Assembly (NCBI RefSeq): GCF_025574485.1 | Contig: NZ_JAOBPO010000004.1 | Coordinates: 124,001-188,000 of the forward strand | DNA length: 64,000 bases | Origin: Kordiimonas aquimaris | Lineage (GTDB): Bacteria > Pseudomonadota > Alphaproteobacteria > Sphingomonadales > Kordiimonadaceae | Reading direction: 5' to 3' | In this document: positions 9,001 through 17,024 of the stretch, in pieces | Position numbering within the stretch: the stretch's first letter is position 1 | Layout: each line of letters starts with the position of its first letter | Made by a program: the position numbers and the translations under genes | The notes under the pieces: model-generated | Databases searched by the model: none | The model's input: only the letters and a program-made list of their open reading frames with translations | What the model was told of the DNA's origin: nothing

Positions 9001-9967
9001 GTTTAAAACAGTAACCACACCTCTTTTAAGCGCGATGCTGCTGATTGCAATAACGGGAGCGGCGGCTTTAGTACAAGGAAACCCATATGACACGGCACCT
9101 ACCTGGAGCCGAGATGGCCAGTTCATTTATTTTTACACATACCGACACGGCAATGCCGAGTTATATAGGATGACACCAGACGGCGAAAATCAAACCCGTA
9201 TAACCGAGAGCGATTATAGTAATTGGTGGACAGCATCGCTCAGTGACCCAGATAAATTGATTGTTGTGTCTGACCGCGATTCCGGCAGGCTTTTTGGTGG
9301 TTCCAATTTATTTCTTCTGGATATTAAGACTGGTGATTTTGATAATTTAACTAATGTAGCTACCGGGCGCTGGGCTGCGGCGCCAAGTGTTGCGACAGAA
9401 AAGAATATTGTACTTTATGCAGAATCAGAGAAGTTTGGCATGGATATGCCGCGGGAGCTGAAGCTGCTTGATCTCAATACACAAGAGATCACATCTTATC
9501 CTGATGATCCGCGCCATAACAACCTGCATCCAGCCGTTAGTGCTGACGGCACTGTTGTTTCTTATGCCCGCCGGAGTGATAGCGGTGTAACGATTTATCT
9601 AAATGATTTAACAGGTCAACATGAGCGGCCCTTTTTAGATGTACAGGGTGACCCGCCTCTTACTAGTTTGTCTGCCAACGGTGATTGGATTGTTTTCACT
9701 CTTGGTATGTCGGCGAGGACTTTAGGAGAAGACGGGAAAATGATTGCTGAGCGTGAAGTTCTTCTTGCACGCACTGATGGAACAGTTTTGAGGCGCCTAA
9801 CTGTGTCCGCATCATCTGATCATGGCGCGGTGTTTTCACCAGATGGCAAGACGATAACGTTTGCCAGCTATCGTCATGGTCCCTCAGAGATTTTTGCCAT
9901 CGATGTTGAAGGCAATCATGAACGCAATATAACGAGAACGTCCGTAGAGGAAACAGGCGAACATTAA
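8990..9967 (+). CDS. Exported TolB-like PD40 beta-propeller protein B
   Basis: A 325-residue protein starting at the ATG at 8990, inside the end of the previous gene (overlap 11 bp) and preceded by GAGGAG at 8976-8981; a longer frame back to 8879 runs through the coding part of the neighbour and is discarded. It has a signal peptide (TPLLSAMLLIAITGAAALV) and then propeller blades with turns such as WSRDGQFIYFYTY, VSADGTVVSYARR, LSANGDWIVFTLG and FSPDGKTITFASY. It looks like a diverged partner of protein A, and the tight overlap suggests fixed stoichiometry. A periplasmic binding or scaffold role is inferred. It is convergent with the GST gene, with a strong hairpin in the 94-bp gap. Confidence 0.82.
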   Translation: MIGKFKTVTTPLLSAMLLIAITGAAALVQGNPYDTAPTWSRDGQFIYFYTYRHGNAELYRMTPDGENQTRITESDYSNWWTASLSDPDKLIVVSDRDSGRLFGGSNLFLLDIKTGDFDNLTNVATGRWAAAPSVATEKNIVLYAESEKFGMDMPRELKLLDLNTQEITSYPDDPRHNNLHPAVSADGTVVSYARRSDSGVTIYLNDLTGQHERPFLDVQGDPPLTSLSANGDWIVFTLGMSARTLGEDGKMIAEREVLLARTDGTVLRRLTVSASSDHGAVFSPDGKTITFASYRHGPSEIFAIDVEGNHERNITRTSVEETGEH

Positions 9968-10005
9968 TATGCTGCGCATGGTGCAACCCCTATGCCTTTG
10001 CAGCA

Positions 10006-10034
10006 GGAGCGGTTGGTGTATTGCCAGCCGCTCC
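10006..10034. terminator. Stem-loop between convergent genes
   Basis: GGAGCGGTTGG pairs with CCAGCCGCTCC across a 7-nt loop (11 pairs including one G-T). It lies between the stops of the propeller gene and the GST gene. No U-run follows on either strand, so it is a weak or protein-assisted terminator at best. Confidence 0.4.
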
Positions 10035-10061
10035 GACTAATTTAAAATTGTTATCGAACCT

Positions 10062-10835
10062 TTAATCAAATGGCCAGGGGTTGGTTATAAAGGCTTCATC
10101 TACACACCAAGGGTTGCGGGGTAGGTGAGTGCTCACATTTTCAAGCCAAGGGCGCAAGGTGGGGTGCTCACCCAAGGGTAGCACATCGGTTAATCCAACT
10201 TGGTACATAAACATCATTTGTCCATAGACTGCTAAATCAGCCATTGAGGGTGCATCATATCCACCTAAAAACGGTCCATTACCAAGGTGTTGGGCTAGTT
10301 CCCCGATTAAGCGCATTTGCATAACCTGGAACGGCTCATTCATATCAAGGTGTGCGACCAAATCTTTAATAAAGCCTGCATTTTTCAGTATTTCGGGCCA
10401 TGCTTCCTTGATGTGGTCAGGCATTTTGGCGCCGCTGGAAACTATGTCGGCTAAACGCCATGCACGTTTTTTAAATGCATCGTTCATTTCTGCTTCAATT
10501 GCAGACCTAAAGATCATTCCGGGGATGAATTGATCACTCACCCAGTCGTCAATCGCAGTTATTTTCTGACGATCTTTATCATTTTGACTAAGCAGCGGTT
10601 TGGCTGGGAAAAGCTCGTCTAACCATACACCTACCTTTGAGGAATCTCGTCGCCACTCTTCGCCAATTTTTAATACAGGGACTTGTGTGCCACCAGAAAA
10701 AGCGATTGTTTTTTCCGGCTCTACCGGACTTACACCCACAAATTTGAAAGGGAGTTCCTTGTAATAAAGATAACACGAAACTTTTCGGACATAGGGACTG
10801 GTTGTGTAACCATAAAGAGTAATGTCAACAGACAT
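10062..10835 (-). CDS. Glutathione S-transferase family protein
   Basis: A 257-residue protein with the two-domain GST layout: an N-terminal thioredoxin-like half (TLYGYTTSPYVRKVSCYLYY, then VPVLKIGEEWRRDSSKVGVWLDELFP, where VPVL supplies the cis-Pro) and an all-helical C-terminal half containing PSMADLAVYGQMMF, the helix-capping ADLA motif. The start ATG is preceded by AAGGA about 7 nt upstream. GSTs conjugate, reduce or isomerise electrophilic compounds with glutathione in the cytoplasm. This one stands alone on its strand, so the substrate cannot be guessed. Two further GST-fold genes occur at 32633-33325 and 34162-35316. Confidence 0.87.
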   Translation of the reverse strand: MSVDITLYGYTTSPYVRKVSCYLYYKELPFKFVGVSPVEPEKTIAFSGGTQVPVLKIGEEWRRDSSKVGVWLDELFPAKPLLSQNDKDRQKITAIDDWVSDQFIPGMIFRSAIEAEMNDAFKKRAWRLADIVSSGAKMPDHIKEAWPEILKNAGFIKDLVAHLDMNEPFQVMQMRLIGELAQHLGNGPFLGGYDAPSMADLAVYGQMMFMYQVGLTDVLPLGEHPTLRPWLENVSTHLPRNPWCVDEAFITNPWPFD

Positions 10836-10982
10836 GGCGTTCCTTTCTTGTTCTTAATCAGACATAGATGGCTGAACAAAAAAAGACAGGCTGAACAACT
10901 AATCGTGACATAATAATTTGAAACCTCATGCCTTATCTGGCCTGAATACTATCTCCACAAGGTGTGGGTGGCAGTGTTTTTC

Positions 10983-11873
10983 CTATGGCTTCTTCTCTGT
11001 TGCCATCTCTGCCAATCCTAGTTTCCCTGCTTCTTCCCTAATGTAAATGGCTGCGTCTGCAGCAAACAGGGCATTACAGGACAGATAGCGACTTGGTACG
11101 TCAATCACAGGTATGCCAACCAGCAGTTTGCTAACAATAGGATGGTTCGTTAAAGACCAGTTTGAGCGCACAGTGGTTAAATCAAAAAAGCTAGTGATAA
11201 TGACATCAGGCGGCGTTTTTATTATGGCTTCCAGAGGCAAGGGAGACCACCCTGTTTGCCCATATGTATCAGCCATTGTTGTGAAGCCTGCCATATTAAT
11301 TGTGTCGTTTACAAACGTTCCTTTACCAGCTGAAAACCCACCTGCCGTGATGTAAAGAGCTTTGCCTTTATATGGTGGTTCCTCTGAAAGGTGCTCAAGC
11401 ATGTTCTTTCGTTTAGTAACAAAATCACGTGCTTCGGCTTCGCGGTTAATCTTTTTGGAAAAAGAGATCAGGTTGTCGTAGTTGCCTTGTGGTGTGGAAG
11501 CAAAGCCAATAGACACACTACTGATACCAGCGCGCTCGTATAACGTGTCAGTTTGAAAGCTACCAAACCATTGACGTACAGTAATATCCGGTTTTCGTAT
11601 TAGAATTTCTTCTGCAGTCCCACGCGTCTTTGCAATAGCTTGGGCACGGTCAGCATAAAATGAAAAAGGGCTATGTGCATCTTTTGATAATGCATCGATC
11701 TGGTCGGGCTGTGCCAGCGCCAATACAAATTGATCGGCACAATAGTCTACGGATGTTATTATTGGCTCAGCGTTATTTGTTTGAGCGGATATGACAGAAC
11801 TGGATAACAAAGGCGCTAACCAAGAAAATGCTCTTATGTATAAGCGTAGTTTTGTACGTTTTTTCAGTGTCAT
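10983..11873 (-). CDS. Periplasmic substrate-binding protein, helical metal-chelate type (BtuF/FhuD-like)
   Basis: A protein of about 296 residues with a signal peptide (LYIRAFSWLAPLLSSSVISAQ). The mature part follows the TroA/BtuF-like layout: an N-terminal lobe starting with ITSVDYCADQFVLALAQPD, then AEEILIRKPDITV, a long connecting helix (SFSKKINREAEARDFVTKRKN region), and a C-terminal lobe with EAIIKTPPDVIITSF. Such proteins deliver vitamin B12, haem or ferric siderophores to an ABC importer. No permease, ATPase or TonB receptor is next to it, so it must work with genes elsewhere. The start is uncertain: ATG at 11873 fits the signal peptide, ATG at 11909 adds 12 residues, and neither has a good ribosome site. 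Confidence 0.78.
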   Translation of the reverse strand: MTLKKRTKLRLYIRAFSWLAPLLSSSVISAQTNNAEPIITSVDYCADQFVLALAQPDQIDALSKDAHSPFSFYADRAQAIAKTRGTAEEILIRKPDITVRQWFGSFQTDTLYERAGISSVSIGFASTPQGNYDNLISFSKKINREAEARDFVTKRKNMLEHLSEEPPYKGKALYITAGGFSAGKGTFVNDTINMAGFTTMADTYGQTGWSPLPLEAIIKTPPDVIITSFFDLTTVRSNWSLTNHPIVSKLLVGIPVIDVPSRYLSCNALFAADAAIYIREEAGKLGLAEMATEKKP

Positions 11874-12089
11874 AAAAATCTGGTCCAATGTCACCAGAGG
11901 CGAAAACATCTATTGTGCAGCAACTTCTGTTAAATCATAGCGAATACACCGTCAAATACGATAGTTGTTTTGTCGTCTTTGGAGCTGAGAATGGTAATGG
12001 CCTGCGTGAAATATATACTCGAACTTGCCCGATATGATCTGATGACCCGTTTTTTGCGTTTAAAGAGCTGAAATATAAGGAGATAAAGT

Positions 12090-12500
12090 ATGGCGTTTTT
12101 CAAGACATATATTGTGACGTTACTGGCATTTTCAGCCATTGACGCAGTGTGGCTCGGTGTTGTTGCTCCTGATTTTTATGCCACTCATATCGGGCATCTT
12201 ATGGCTGAAAATGTTAATTGGGGTGCGGCAGTTGCTTTCTATCTTTTGTACATTGCCGGTATTGTAAAGTTTGGTATCAATACTGTGGATGCGTCAAAAG
12301 GCTGGAAAGCTGCAGCTCTAAATGGGGCAACATTTGGTTTAATTGCCTATGCTACATATGACCTGACGAACTATGCAACGCTCACGGATTGGCCGCTTAT
12401 AGTTGTGGTTGCTGATATGATTTGGGGTGCGTTTATTACAGGCTCTACTGCAGCTATTGGATACACGTTTCATCAGAGATGGCGCACGGCCGATGAATAG
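12090..12500 (+). CDS. DUF2177 family membrane protein
   Basis: A 136-residue inner membrane protein with four hydrophobic segments. It matches what I know of the DUF2177 family: an N-terminal helix with an internal Asp (FSAIDAVWLGVV), then YLLYIAGIVKFGI and the conserved FGLIAYATYDLTNYATL segment. AAGGAG lies 7 nt before the ATG. No biochemical function is known for the family. It is divergent from the binding-protein gene (216 bp apart) and convergent with the S9 peptidase gene, with a perfect stem-loop in between. Confidence 0.87.
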   Translation: MAFFKTYIVTLLAFSAIDAVWLGVVAPDFYATHIGHLMAENVNWGAAVAFYLLYIAGIVKFGINTVDASKGWKAAALNGATFGLIAYATYDLTNYATLTDWPLIVVVADMIWGAFITGSTAAIGYTFHQRWRTADE

Positions 12501-12508
12501 CTGTTTGT

Positions 12509-12534
12509 GTGGTGATGACCTTGGCCATCACCAC
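12509..12534. terminator. Perfect 9-bp stem-loop between convergent genes
   Basis: GTGGTGATG and CATCACCAC pair perfectly around the loop ACCTTGGC, just after the DUF2177 stop and before the stop of the S9 peptidase. No clear U-run follows on either strand, so termination strength is uncertain. Confidence 0.5.
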
Positions 12535-12548
12535 CATATACTAGCAAG

Positions 12549-14579
12549 CTAGTCTTTCTTCCATTCACCGAACCATTTATCAAGGATAGCAATGGTGCGC
12601 AGCATATTTGATGGAATGCTTGTTGTGCCGTGATACTCGCCGTGGATAACAACCAGTTTGGTTGGGGTGCCCAGCATTTTCAGGGCAGTATACATTTCCT
12701 CGGCTTGCGACAGCGGTGTGCGCAAATCTTTGTCGCCGGTCATAAAGAGTGTTGGCGTTTTGATATGCGGCGCGCGCGTTAATGGGCTGTGTTTGATCCA
12801 AAGTGAAGGGTCTTCCCACCACGGTGTACGGAACCGTTTGTTACCCCATGCAATGATATCAGCTGTGCCTGCAAAGCTGATCCAGTTGATAACAGGGCAC
12901 AATGCAGCAGCACCCGCAAACCGGTCAGTATTACCAACAACCCAGGTTGTCAGTACACCGCCACCGGAACAGCCTGCTACATACATTTGTTTTTCGTCGA
13001 TGTAGCCACGATTAACAACTGTATCGACCCCGGCCATCAGATCATCAAAATCACGGCGGCCCGGATAGCGGTTGTCAATGGCATTAGCAAATTCAGAGCC
13101 GTACCCAACTGATCCGCGCGGATTGGTGTAAACAACCACATAGCCTTTGGCGGCCAATGCTTGCCACATGAAGTTGAAATTCACACCGTACATGCCGTGA
13201 GGACCACCATGGATGTAAAGCAGCATTGGATATTTTTTTGACGGATCAAAGTCCGGCGGTGTGATAACCCATCCTTGTACTTTTGTATTATCACTGCTGT
13301 CGTACCAGATTTCTTCTACAGCGCCAGGTGTGAGGCCTGCCATGACATCAGCGTTTAGTGCGGTTAGCTGTTTCAGTTCACCGTTAGACACGTCGCCGAT
13401 TGCAAGATTGAAGTCAGTCATTGCATCACGGTAACGACCAACAAATTTACCAGCGGCGTTCATGCTATCCAGTGTCATACGGTGGTCGCCTTTTGTAATG
13501 GCTTCCATATTGCCATTAAGGCGTAGTCGCATGATCTGGTTTTCACCCTCTGTTGCAACAGAAAAGTAAACACGGTCATTGCGGCGGCTGAACATAAACC
13601 CGCCAGCACCTGCAGGCAGGTCATTGCTGATCATGCGCTCATTTGCGCCATCAACACCAACTGCGCGAACTTCGTCTGTGCCGTAAGTCGTTATTACATC
13701 TACCTTGCCAGCGTAAACAACGGTTGAGCCATCCGGGCTAACTGCAGGTGATGTCCAGTAACCTTCCTGAGTGGTCAGTTGGGTTATATTACCAGAGCTA
13801 ATATCCAACTTATGGATATGAGAGCTATATTTCGCTTCGTTTGTATTACCAGCAGGACCATTGCCGTCAAAAACAATTGAGCTACTGTCCGGTGTGAAAG
13901 TAAACGGTGTGCCGCTTACCATACCAGAGAAAAGCGAACTTGTTTGCCAGCGCCCTTCAGTGAGTTGCCTGGCTGTTCCACCCTCTGAAGGAACGATGAA
14001 AAGATGGTCATATCCTGTGATCGCTCCGACGCGGTCTTGCCGGTAGTGTAGTGTATCAATGACCGTTGCTGGTTTGGTCCACTTTGCACCTTTTGGCGCT
14101 GCTGCAATCTTGATATCCCAATCAGTTGATGTTGGAACACGTGAGCGGAACGCAATTGATTCTCCGTCTGGAGACCAGCGAATGATTTGAGGTGGGTTTT
14201 GACCGTGCGTTAACTGACTAATGGCACCTTCATCATCCATCCAGCGGACAAATACTTGCCGCGTGTCATCATCAGCAGTTGCAATGTAAGCAACACGATC
14301 GCCGTTTGGTGACCAGCGCATACCGGTTCCTTTTACGAGGAATCTGTTTTTGCTGCCGTCAGCGTTCATCAGCCATATCTCTGATGCCCAGCGGTCGTTC
14401 ATCTCGTCAACGCGTGAGCGAACATAGGCAACCTGATTGCCGTCTGGCGACAGCTGTGCGCCGGTTACGCGTTCCCAATTCATATAAATTTCTGGTGTTA
14501 TCGTTTGTGCGTTTGCTGCAAATCCAATCATGCAAACAAAAGCTAGAGCAGTCGAAACTGCATGCAGTAGCCTGATCAT
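12549..14579 (-). CDS. Exported S9-family prolyl oligopeptidase-type peptidase
   Basis: A 676-residue serine peptidase with an N-terminal signal peptide (AVSTALAFVCMIGFAANAQ). Residues about 30-400 form the propeller (repeated LSPDGNQVAYV, WSPNGDRVAYIA, WSPDGESIAFRS, FTPDSSSIVFDG, VSPDGSTVVYAG). The alpha/beta hydrolase domain follows with YIHGGPHGMYG (oxyanion region), the nucleophile in AGCSGGG (Ser538), the acid in GDKDLRTP (Asp618) and the base in GEYHGTT (His650). The triad is complete, so it should be active on oligopeptides (dipeptidyl or acylaminoacyl peptidase) in the periplasm. It is divergent from the D-aminoacylase-like gene at 14732. Peptide release here could feed the POT transporter, but that is inference from the gene mix. 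Confidence 0.93.
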   Translation of the reverse strand: MIRLLHAVSTALAFVCMIGFAANAQTITPEIYMNWERVTGAQLSPDGNQVAYVRSRVDEMNDRWASEIWLMNADGSKNRFLVKGTGMRWSPNGDRVAYIATADDDTRQVFVRWMDDEGAISQLTHGQNPPQIIRWSPDGESIAFRSRVPTSTDWDIKIAAAPKGAKWTKPATVIDTLHYRQDRVGAITGYDHLFIVPSEGGTARQLTEGRWQTSSLFSGMVSGTPFTFTPDSSSIVFDGNGPAGNTNEAKYSSHIHKLDISSGNITQLTTQEGYWTSPAVSPDGSTVVYAGKVDVITTYGTDEVRAVGVDGANERMISNDLPAGAGGFMFSRRNDRVYFSVATEGENQIMRLRLNGNMEAITKGDHRMTLDSMNAAGKFVGRYRDAMTDFNLAIGDVSNGELKQLTALNADVMAGLTPGAVEEIWYDSSDNTKVQGWVITPPDFDPSKKYPMLLYIHGGPHGMYGVNFNFMWQALAAKGYVVVYTNPRGSVGYGSEFANAIDNRYPGRRDFDDLMAGVDTVVNRGYIDEKQMYVAGCSGGGVLTTWVVGNTDRFAGAAALCPVINWISFAGTADIIAWGNKRFRTPWWEDPSLWIKHSPLTRAPHIKTPTLFMTGDKDLRTPLSQAEEMYTALKMLGTPTKLVVIHGEYHGTTSIPSNMLRTIAILDKWFGEWKKD

Positions 14580-14731
14580 GAAACTCTCCCCTTATTAATC
14601 CCGAAGCACACTATAGTTTAAATTTATAATTTTGTCAGCCAGCTATGAATAACTGAAGGGTTGTTGACGTGAGTGCCGCGTATACGGCAAGCTTGATGGT
14701 GACACTGGAAGCAAACGGAGGGCTGGATAAC

Positions 14732-16435
14732 ATGAATGGTATTGCAAAATTACTGATTGGGTTGATGGTGATTGGCGCTGTCACCTGGTTTATATATGAT
14801 CGTTCTGCACCTACTATCCAGTATGACCTGATCATAGCTAATGGTACTGTTTATGACGGCAGCGGAGGTAGCCCATACACAGCGAATGTCGCTGTCAGTA
14901 AAGATCGTATAGTAGCAATCGGTGATATTGATCCAAAACGCAGCAATCTGGTGATTGATGCAAGTGGTATGGCGGTGGCTCCCGGTTTTATCAATGTTCT
15001 GAGCTGGGCAACGGAATCGTTGTTGGTTGATGGCCGAAGTCAAGGTGATATTCGTCAAGGCGTTACAACCGAGGTATTTGGTGAGGGTAGTACCATGGGC
15101 CCTATCAATGCTGAAATGCGCCGCGAGATGATTGAACGACAAGGTGACCTTAAATTTGATGTTGCCTGGACAAGTTTTGGCGATTATCTGATGCATCTGG
15201 AGCAAAAAGGTATCTCGCCTAACGTAGCGTCATATTTGGGGGCTACTACAGTTCGCATCAATGTTCTCGGTTATGAAGACCGTCACGCAACGCCTGCAGA
15301 GCTATCAAGAATGCAGGAAATTGTCGCCGAGGCGATGGAAGAGGGTGCTCTAGGTATAGGATCGTCGCTCATATATGCGCCAGCAGCTTATGCAAATACA
15401 GAAGAACTGATTGCGTTGATGCAAACTGCGTCCCGTTATGGTGGTGGTTATATTTCACATATGCGGAGCGAAGGTGACAGGTTTGAAGAAGCGGTTGATG
15501 AGCTGATTTCTATTGCGCGGGCGACAGATGCACCGGCCGAGATTTATCACTTAAAAGCAGCAGGTAAAAGCAATTGGCATAAAATGGATCGGGTCATAGA
15601 AAAAGTAGAAGCAGCCCGTGCTGAAGGTCTGAAAATTACTGCTGATATGTATAGCTATGTTGCTGGTGCAACAGGTCTGGATGCAATGATGCCGCCATGG
15701 GTACAGGAAGGTGGCTTTAGCGAATGGTCCAAACGCTTGCAGGATATGTCGCTGCGTCCGCGTTTAATAGAAGAGATGTCATCACCACAAGATTGGGAAA
15801 ACCTCTATCTGGCGGCGGGTAGCGCTGACAAAGTGCTACTAACAGGGTTTAAAAGTGCCACCTTGAAACCATTGACAGGAAAGTCTCTTGCCGAAGTGGC
15901 CCAGATGCGCGGAAAAAGCCCTGAAGAAACGGCGATTGAGCTGGTCATTGAAGATGGAAGTCGTGTTGGAACAGCTTATTTCATTATGTCCGAAGAAAAT
16001 TTGCGAAAGAAAGTGCAACTACCTTGGGTAAGTTTTGGCTCTGATGCAGGTTCATATACTGTTGCTGAGCCATTTACACTCAGCGGAACACATCCGCGTG
16101 CGTATGGTAACTTTGCTCGTGTTTTTGCAAAATATGTGCGCGAAGACCAAGTGTTGTCCGTAGAAGAGGCCGTGCGTAAAATGACGTCATTGCCTGCAGC
16201 CAATATGCAATTGCGTGAGCGCGGTAGTTTGAAAGCTGGGTATTTTGCAGACATTGTGATCTTTGACCCCACCACTATTCAGGATCATGCAACTTTTGAT
16301 GATCCACACCAGTATTCAACTGGCGTGAGCGAGGTTTTCATTAACGGTGTACACGTATTGAAAAATGGTGAGCATACTGGATCAACACCAGGACGCGTGT
16401 TGCGTGGTCCCGGTTGGACTGGTTGGGCTCAATAA
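14732..16435 (+). CDS. Membrane-anchored N-acyl-D-amino-acid deacylase relative lacking the HxH motif
   Basis: A 567-residue amidohydrolase. The ATG at 14732 follows GGAGGG at 14717-14722; a frame from 14669 is longer but has no ribosome site. A single N-terminal hydrophobic segment (IAKLLIGLMVIGAVTWFIY) suggests a signal anchor or uncleaved export. The family layout is present (YDLIIANGTVYDGSG start, GSSLIYAP, ISHMRSEG, EIYHLKAAG, FGSDAGSY, and the C-terminal GYFADIVIFD), but where D-aminoacylases have GFIDVHTH this protein has GFINVLSW, so both first metal ligands are gone. Later ligands (His in HMRSEG and YHLK, Asp in GSDAG) remain. I recall a conserved subfamily with a similar LSWATE segment, so this is probably not a simple loss of function. 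The substrate is unknown. Confidence 0.83.
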   Translation: MNGIAKLLIGLMVIGAVTWFIYDRSAPTIQYDLIIANGTVYDGSGGSPYTANVAVSKDRIVAIGDIDPKRSNLVIDASGMAVAPGFINVLSWATESLLVDGRSQGDIRQGVTTEVFGEGSTMGPINAEMRREMIERQGDLKFDVAWTSFGDYLMHLEQKGISPNVASYLGATTVRINVLGYEDRHATPAELSRMQEIVAEAMEEGALGIGSSLIYAPAAYANTEELIALMQTASRYGGGYISHMRSEGDRFEEAVDELISIARATDAPAEIYHLKAAGKSNWHKMDRVIEKVEAARAEGLKITADMYSYVAGATGLDAMMPPWVQEGGFSEWSKRLQDMSLRPRLIEEMSSPQDWENLYLAAGSADKVLLTGFKSATLKPLTGKSLAEVAQMRGKSPEETAIELVIEDGSRVGTAYFIMSEENLRKKVQLPWVSFGSDAGSYTVAEPFTLSGTHPRAYGNFARVFAKYVREDQVLSVEEAVRKMTSLPAANMQLRERGSLKAGYFADIVIFDPTTIQDHATFDDPHQYSTGVSEVFINGVHVLKNGEHTGSTPGRVLRGPGWTGWAQ

Positions 16436-16559
16436 GTCCAATAACAGAGTTCATAGACAGCGCACAGTAACTCCGCTGTTTATGTGACATTGGCCACATT
16501 CGACATATATCCATACATAAGGCCAATATGAAGCGATCTGTCAGGAAAAGGTGCGCGAT

Positions 16560-17024
16560 ATGAAGTTTACACTCAACGTTAATGATCAAATCCACGATGT
16601 GGATGTTGAGCCGGATACGCCATTGTTGTGGGTTTTGCGCGATGAATTGGGTTTTAAAGGTGTAAAGTTTGGATGCGGTGTTGCGGCATGCGGCGCTTGC
16701 ACCGTGCATCTTGACGGTACGGCAACACGTACATGCGTTTTACCGATTGATGCGATCGATGGTGAGGCTATCACGACGATTGAAGGTTTGGCTGACGCGG
16801 ATGTGCTTAGCGGCGTTCAGCAGGCTTGGATTGATCATCAAGTACCACAGTGCGGCTATTGCCAGTCAGGTATGATTATGGCGGTTAGCGCGCTTCTGGA
16901 TGAAATACCTAATCCAACAGATGATGACATAGATGCATCCATCACCAACATATGCCGTTGTGGTAGTTATCCAAGAGTACGCAAAGCTATTCATGCAATT
17001 GCAGCCAGTAAGGGAGACGCGTAA
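16560..17024 (+). CDS. [2Fe-2S] subunit of a molybdenum hydroxylase (IorA-like)
   Basis: A 154-residue iron-sulfur subunit. The ATG at 16560 has AAAAGGTG upstream; a GTG at 16551 lies within that site. The N-terminal plant-ferredoxin-type domain carries Cys39, Cys44, Cys47 and Cys59 ([14 protein letters not shown], then RTCV), and the helical domain carries Cys98, Cys101, Cys132 and Cys134 ([15 protein letters not shown]), giving two 2Fe-2S clusters. This is the small subunit of xanthine-oxidase-family enzymes; electrons from the Mo site pass through it to an external acceptor. Its stop overlaps the ATG of the large subunit by 1 nt (TAATG), so the two are translationally coupled. No FAD subunit is nearby, as in isoquinoline 1-oxidoreductase-type enzymes. 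Confidence 0.94.
   Translation: MKFTLNVNDQIHDVDVEPDTPLLWVLRDELGFKGVKFGCGVAACGACTVHLDGTATRTCVLPIDAIDGEAITTIEGLADADVLSGVQQAWIDHQVPQCGYCQSGMIMAVSALLDEIPNPTDDDIDASITNICRCGSYPRVRKAIHAIAASKGDA

Noticed and set aside
11930-12090. Possible cobalamin riboswitch upstream of the BtuF-like gene.
   Set aside because: No B12-box-like sequence or suitable stem arrangement was found in the short divergent region.
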